DNA of 9,231 nt from positions 1-9,231 of the forward strand of contig JAGUWZ010000114.1 in the NCBI GenBank assembly GCA_020062065.1. Direction: 5' to 3'. This stretch comes from Candidatus Omnitrophota bacterium (lineage in GTDB: Bacteria; Omnitrophota; Gorgyraeia; Gygaellales; Profunditerraquicolaceae). Shown here piece by piece: positions 6,211-9,231 of this stretch. How positions within the stretch are numbered: the first letter of the stretch is position 1; the number at the start of each line of letters is the position of its first letter. A program made the position numbers and the translations under genes. The notes under the pieces are model-generated. The model was not told the origin of the DNA. It made no database searches and worked only from the letters and a program-made list of their open reading frames with translations.

Positions 6211-7738
6211 TATTTTCTTTTATAATGAAGAAACCGCGTCCTGCTTTAATTAATGCATCACCTTTTAAAGCACTGATTATTTTTTTATAGTCAGATACAT
6301 TTCTTATTTTTTGCCTATTTATCTCTAAGATTAGATCTCCCGGGATTATGCCCGCTTCATCTGCAGGGCTGTTCGGTTCAACACTCAATACCAAAACTCC
6401 CTCTTTCTCCTTAATATTAAATTGTTGGGCATTTTCTGACTTCAGATCGTCAACCGCTAAACCTCGCCAGGTAATAGTTTTACTTTCAGCAATACCCTGT
6501 TCCTCCAAGTCTTCACCCTGCGGCCTTTCTCCAATCACTAAATCTAGGCTCATCTGTTTTTTATCACGCACCACTACCACTTTAACTTTACGACCAACAT
6601 CAGTTTTAGCGACAATACTTAATAATTCCCTGACATTGGTAATCGCTTTATTATCAAACTGCTTAATCACATCGCTGTCTTTAATCCCGCCCTGCTCAGC
6701 CGGACTGTTTTTTAGAACTCCCACCACAAGAACACCATTTTTATCAGCTAAACCAAAGTATCCGACCAAATCATCAGTTAAATCCTGGACACTAACGCCC
6801 AGCCAACCATGTAATATTTTTTTACCTTCGATAAGGCGTGAGAGAATTCTTTTGGCATTATTAATGGGGATGGCAAAACCTATTCCCTGATAGCCGCCAG
6901 TTGTGGAAAATATTGCCACATTAATACCCACAATTTCTCCTTTAAAATTAACTAATGGTCCGCCGGAATTCCCCGGGTTAATGGCCGTATCGGTTTGAAT
7001 CAAGTCATTGTAATCTTTGTCTCTGGCAAGAGATTTTCCCAGCGTGCGGTGCAAAGCACTAATTACACCTGCGGTTACCGTGGGCTCAGGATTCTGCATA
7101 GCGAAACCATAAGGATTACCTATAGCTACAACCCACTGTCCGATTTTTAAATTATCTGAATCTCCTAAAGTAGCAACTGGAAGATTCCGGGCATTTATTT
7201 TTATGATTGCCACGTCTGAACGAGGGTCTTCTCCTTTAATTTCTCCTCTAAATTGTCTACCGTCTGGCAAAATCACGGTTATCTTATCCGCCTGATTTAC
7301 TACATGCTGGTTTGTCAGGATAATCCCTTCAGGGTCAATAATCACACCCGAACCTAACCCCATTTGTTTGTATTCTCGCTGCGGGATTTCGCCGAAAAAA
7401 TCATCAAAGAACCTGCGAAATGGATCGTTTTCTCCAAATGGAAATTGACCCTCAGGTGTTCTGAAATAAAATCTCCTCACTCCCCCGCCAATTTTTTTAG
7501 TTACTTCCGCGCTAATGGACACCACTGCCTTACCCGTAGTATTAGCCACATTAATTACCGCATCTTCCATCCTGAAACCTTCAAAAGATAGAGAGGAAGA
7601 TGGGAAAACTATTCTATCCTCTTTTACGCCCTGGCTCTGCGCAGTCGAGAATAGATCAAGTTTTGCGGAAATTAAAAACCCAAAGATTGCTCCTGACAGC
7701 AATAAACCCACACCCAAAAATAGTTTTTTAGTCTTCAT
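6200..7738 (-). CDS. degP: Periplasmic Do/HtrA-family serine protease with two PDZ domains
   Basis: HtrA/Deg proteins degrade or refold damaged proteins in the cell envelope. This 512-residue protein has an N-terminal hydrophobic signal or anchor (about 6-24, after MKTKK), a trypsin-like domain, then two PDZ domains (about 305-405 and 422-508), the DegP/DegQ layout. The catalytic triad is His145 (LTNQHVV), Asp175 (DPRSDVAIIKI) and Ser258 (NPGNSGGPL). An FRRFFDDFFGEIPQ loop (about 108-120) precedes the first strand, as in many Deg proteins. No signal peptidase I site is obvious after the hydrophobic stretch (AKLDLFSTAQSQ follows), so it may be membrane-anchored or cleaved near AQSQ. AAAGGAG lies about 10 bases before the ATG. 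The gene overlaps recX and is separated from recA by a palindrome-rich gap. The choice between DegP, DegQ and a generic Do-like paralogue cannot be made here. Confidence 0.96.
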   Translation of the reverse strand: MKTKKLFLGVGLLLSGAIFGFLISAKLDLFSTAQSQGVKEDRIVFPSSSLSFEGFRMEDAVINVANTTGKAVVSISAEVTKKIGGGVRRFYFRTPEGQFPFGENDPFRRFFDDFFGEIPQREYKQMGLGSGVIIDPEGIILTNQHVVNQADKITVILPDGRQFRGEIKGEDPRSDVAIIKINARNLPVATLGDSDNLKIGQWVVAIGNPYGFAMQNPEPTVTAGVISALHRTLGKSLARDKDYNDLIQTDTAINPGNSGGPLVNFKGEIVGINVAIFSTTGGYQGIGFAIPINNAKRILSRLIEGKKILHGWLGVSVQDLTDDLVGYFGLADKNGVLVVGVLKNSPAEQGGIKDSDVIKQFDNKAITNVRELLSIVAKTDVGRKVKVVVVRDKKQMSLDLVIGERPQGEDLEEQGIAESKTITWRGLAVDDLKSENAQQFNIKEKEGVLVLSVEPNSPADEAGIIPGDLILEINRQKIRNVSDYKKIISALKGDALIKAGRGFFIIKENSGK

Positions 7739-7764
7739 ATTTTATCGTCTCCTTTAATGAGCAG

Positions 7765-7795
7765 ACAACTTACGGAGCAAGGCGACGTAAATTGT
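7765..7795. repeat. Small hairpin with GAGCAAGGCGA loop
   Basis: ACAA-C-TTACG (7765-7774) pairs with CGTAA-A-TTGT (7786-7795) with one mismatch, leaving the loop GAGCAAGGCGA. The stem-loop at 8067-8105, read on the other strand, has nearly the same core (CTTACGGAGCAAAGCGAACGTAAG), so the two are members of one small repeat family in opposite orientation. It lies about 27 bases upstream of the protease ATG. Confidence 0.6.
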
Positions 7796-7821
7796 AGCCC
7801 TTGACATCTTTGATTAGTCAA
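7791..7821 (-). promoter_or_regulatory. Possible promoter for the degP-recX pair
   Basis: On the minus strand TTGACT (7816-7821) and TACAAT (7791-7796) resemble -35 and -10 boxes, each one base off consensus, but the spacer is 19 bp, longer than the preferred 17. The -35 lies inside the edge of the right repeat copy and the -10 in the small hairpin. It would give a leader of about 45 bases before the protease ATG. Some promoter is expected because hairpins separate recA from this gene. Confidence 0.4.
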
Positions 7822-7991
7822 TTTAAGAACCGCCTTTTGAACGCAGATACACGCAGATTGCACGCGGATATACGCAGATTTAAAGATTTATCTGCGACTA
7901 TCTGCGTTGGATTTGCGAAAATCTGCGTTAAAATTGGGTTGAAATTATCATTTTACTAGTTATTAAATCGCTTATCTTTGATGTCAAGGGC
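7797..7991. repeat. 12-bp perfect inverted repeat enclosing the right element copy
   Basis: GCCCTTGACATC (7797-7808) and GATGTCAAGGGC (7980-7991) are exact reverse complements. They lie 2 and 5 bases outside the edges of the segment shared with the left copy. The left copy lacks these arms. They could be terminal repeats of a larger element, the broken halves of an older palindrome into which the element inserted, or a structural stem. Confidence 0.65.
7811..7974 (-). repeat. ~164-bp inverted-repeat element, right copy
   Basis: This is the reverse-complement partner of 5534-5701. It carries octamers at 7841, 7851, 7862 and 7872 (ACGCAGAT, one ACGCGGAT) and, reversed, at 7890, 7900, 7911 and 7921 (ATCTGCGT/A, ATTTGCGA). 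The spacing is 10, 11, 10, then 18, then 10, 11, 10, mirror-symmetric about 7884.5. One half can fold on the other into a long interrupted hairpin. Differences from the left copy are scattered but concentrated near the protease-side edge (AAAAGGCGG against AAAAAATAG). No open reading frame of note. Confidence 0.85.
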
Positions 7992-7998
7992 GTCTTGA

Positions 7999-8065
7999 GA
8001 ATTAAACCCCTCACTCAGTTACTACGCAGAGATACTACTCTGTATCTGAGTGAGGGGTTTAATTC
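7999..8065. terminator. Strong stem-loop downstream of recA, likely terminator
   Basis: Bases 7999-8018 and 8046-8065 are perfect 20-bp reverse complements with a GGGG/CCCC core and AT-rich outer ends (TTTAATTC on either transcript). The 27-base loop contains a smaller CAGAG/CTCTG hairpin (8027-8031, 8038-8042). It lies 50 bases beyond the recA stop codon. The T-tract is short and interrupted, so termination efficiency is uncertain, but it is the best candidate for ending the recA message. Confidence 0.65.
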
Positions 8066-8066
8066 A

Positions 8067-8105
8067 GCCTCAGACTTACGTTCGCTTTGCTCCGTAAGTC
8101 TGGGC
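8067..8105. terminator. Hairpin directly after recA
   Basis: CAGACTTACG (8071-8080) pairs perfectly with CGTAAGTCTG (8093-8102) around a 12-base loop. GCC (8067-8069) pairs with GGC (8103-8105) across a one-base bulge. It begins 10 bases after the recA stop codon in transcript sense. It has no U-run, so it may be an mRNA 3'-protecting structure or a dispersed repeat rather than a terminator. Its core is shared with the hairpin at 7765-7795. Confidence 0.55.
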
Positions 8106-8115
8106 TTCATTTGAC

Positions 8116-9138
8116 CTATTCAATACCGGAATTCATCTTTTTCCTTATTTCTTTCTCTATACTTTCCTGAAGTTTCGGATTTTCTTTTAATGCCTTGATC
8201 GCGGCATCCCTACCTTGTCCGATTTTTTCATTTTGGAAAGACAACCACGTTCCGGACTTCTGCAGCACCTCTAAGTTACTTCCAGCATCAATTATGCTGG
8301 CAGATTTAGAGATTCCCTCATCATGCAAAATATCAAATTCCGCTTCTTTAAAAGGCGGAGCAACCTTATTTTTCACCACCCGCACCCTGACATGCCCACC
8401 AACCACACTGTCTGCTACTTTAATGGAAGCTATTCTCCTAACATCCAACCTCACTGAAGAGTAAAACTTCAGCGCTCTTCCGCCAGGAGTAGTTTCAGGA
8501 TTACCGAACATCACACCGATTTTCTCCCTAAGCTGGTTGATGAAGATAACACTCGTGCGTGATTTGCTGATTGCCGCGGTTAATTTTCTTAAGGCCTGGG
8601 ACATAAGCCGTGCCTGTAAACCCACATGGGCATCACCCATTTCGCCTTCGATTTCCGCACGAGGGGTAAGAGCGGCAACAGAGTCAATCACAATCAAATC
8701 CACCGCGTTTGAACGCACCAGTGTCTCGGTGATTTCCAATGCCTGCTCACCTGTGTCAGGCTGAGATATCAGCAACTCGTCTAAATTCACCCCTATTTTC
8801 TTGGCATAAGTAGAATCAAAGGCATGCTCGGCATCGATAAAAGCGGCAACGCCTCCTTTTTTTTGAATTTCTCTTATAGCGGTTAAGGTAATTGTGGTTT
8901 TACCTGATGCCTCAGGGCCAAATATCTCGATTACCCTGCCGCGAGGAAACCCACCCACACCTAAGGCATAATCTAAGGTAAGTGCGCCAGTGGGTATAAC
9001 CTCTACATCAACCCTAACCTTGCCTCCCAATTTCATAATTGAACCTTTCCCAAACTGTTTTTCAATGTGGGCAAGGGCCAATTCTAAAGCCTTTTGTCGA
9101 TCAGATATGTCTGGGGTCTCTGTTTTTTCTTTAACCAT
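8116..9138 (-). CDS. recA: Recombinase RecA
   Basis: RecA forms the ATP-dependent filament on single-stranded DNA for homologous strand exchange and, where LexA exists, SOS induction. The protein is 340 residues, normal for the family. The N-terminal helix ([25 protein letters not shown], about 14-38) precedes the core. Walker A is GPEASGKT (74-81), Walker B LIVID (148-152). The [37 protein letters not shown] stretch (199-235) covers the L2 DNA-binding loop. The acidic/basic C-terminal tail is short, ending KKMNSGIE, with less acidic character than E. coli RecA. No intein is present. The reading frame stays open upstream, but the start at 9136-9138 (MVKEK) is chosen because GGAGG lies 5 bases before it; the ATG at MEEI would put that site inside the gene. 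Confidence 0.99.
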   Translation of the reverse strand: MVKEKTETPDISDRQKALELALAHIEKQFGKGSIMKLGGKVRVDVEVIPTGALTLDYALGVGGFPRGRVIEIFGPEASGKTTITLTAIREIQKKGGVAAFIDAEHAFDSTYAKKIGVNLDELLISQPDTGEQALEITETLVRSNAVDLIVIDSVAALTPRAEIEGEMGDAHVGLQARLMSQALRKLTAAISKSRTSVIFINQLREKIGVMFGNPETTPGGRALKFYSSVRLDVRRIASIKVADSVVGGHVRVRVVKNKVAPPFKEAEFDILHDEGISKSASIIDAGSNLEVLQKSGTWLSFQNEKIGQGRDAAIKALKENPKLQESIEKEIRKKMNSGIE

Positions 9139-9142
9139 AATT

Positions 9143-9148
9143 TCCTCC
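9143..9148 (-). promoter_or_regulatory. recA Shine-Dalgarno site
   Basis: On the minus strand GGAGGA ends a few bases before the ATG at 9138, a near-ideal ribosome site. It overlaps the alternative upstream ATG (ATGGAGG), which makes the downstream ATG the better start. Confidence 0.85.
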
Positions 9149-9183
9149 ATTTTTTGCAAAAATTCTGATAATTTAAGAAATTT

Positions 9184-9212
9184 ATTATATCTTATCACCC
9201 CTTGCCTGTCAA
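9184..9212 (-). promoter_or_regulatory. Consensus sigma-70 promoter of recA
   Basis: On the minus strand TTGACA (9207-9212) and TATAAT (9184-9189) both match consensus exactly and are separated by 17 bp. Transcription should begin near 9177, giving a leader of about 40 bases that contains the Shine-Dalgarno. I see no clear LexA-type operator (CTGT-N8-ACAG or GAAC-N4-GTTC) overlapping it, though only 19 bases upstream of the -35 are visible. Confidence 0.9.
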
Positions 9213-9231
9213 CACATTCGTCTCTCACAAC

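Larger units (their letters stand above)
7739..8115. other. recA-degP intergenic region, almost wholly palindromic
   Basis: This 377-base stretch has no gene. From recA toward the protease gene it holds a stem-loop (8067-8105), a 20-bp perfect stem-loop (7999-8065), one arm of a 12-bp inverted repeat (7980-7991), the right copy of the ~165-bp element (7811-7974), the other 12-bp arm (7797-7808), a small hairpin (7765-7795) and the protease Shine-Dalgarno (about 7750-7757). Little of it is left unexplained by repeats. Confidence 0.8.

Noticed and set aside
6348..6890. Long plus-strand open frame (180 codons) opposite the protease gene
   Set aside because: It lies antisense to the conserved PDZ and protease coding sequence, has a low-complexity Ser/Thr/Leu/Pro composition typical of antisense translation, and has no ribosome site or family resemblance. 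The same applies to the other plus-strand frames.
9168..9185. AT-rich dyad ATAATTT-AAG-AAATTTAT just downstream of the recA -10
   Set aside because: It is imperfect and composed only of A/T-rich runs, which arise easily by chance in a leader of this composition.
9205..9220. CGAATGTGTTGACA as a Cheo/SOS box
   Set aside because: It does not keep the required GAAC-N4-GTTC spacing or the dyad; the similarity is only partial and overlaps the -35 hexamer.
9139..9228. N-terminal extension of RecA by 30 codons to 9228
   Set aside because: The extension covers the consensus promoter and the GGAGG ribosome site, and the MVKEK start gives a normal RecA length.

Overview
This is a compact bacterial chromosome segment with seven genes, all on the minus strand, of moderate GC (about 40-45% by eye). 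In transcription order (high to low coordinate) they are recA, a two-PDZ Do/HtrA serine protease, recX, alaS, hisD, hisB and hisH. The proteins are full-length housekeeping types. The gene content and the dense palindromic intergenic repeats would suit an uncultured Gram-negative lineage such as Omnitrophota or another PVC-type group, but that placement is an inference from overall style, not from a marker comparison.

Layout. Positions 9139-9231 carry a consensus sigma-70 promoter (TTGACA, 17 bp, TATAAT) and the Shine-Dalgarno site of recA. recA (8116-9138) is followed by a 377-base non-coding stretch packed with palindromes: two strong hairpins, a copy of a ~165-bp repeat, and a small hairpin just upstream of the protease gene. 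The protease gene (6200-7738) overlaps recX (5695-6210) by 11 bp. The recX-alaS gap is filled by a second, inverted copy of the ~165-bp repeat, which runs through the recX stop codon and ends 4 bases before the alaS start. alaS (2884-5529) is followed by a hairpin, then hisD (1570-2793), a 287-base gap with two palindromic repeats, and hisB-hisH (26-1282), which are directly abutting.

Function. RecA and RecX are the recombinase and its modulator. The order recA-recX-alaS is a familiar bacterial cluster, here with the protease gene between recA and recX. The protease is an envelope quality-control enzyme. HisD, HisB and HisH belong to histidine biosynthesis; the other his genes are not in the window.

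The most unusual content is repetitive rather than genic. There is an inverted pair of ~165-bp elements (about 92% identical by hand alignment) flanking protease-recX. Each holds eight copies of an ACGCAGAT-type octamer in a mirror-symmetric 10/11/10-18-10/11/10 spacing. Several other palindromes occupy the gaps. Short tandem repeats of 7- or 14-bp period lie inside hisH and at two places in alaS, where they encode extra residues. HisB also departs from the family consensus at two active-site histidines. I see no CRISPR array, RNA gene, transposase, or undescribed multi-gene system.
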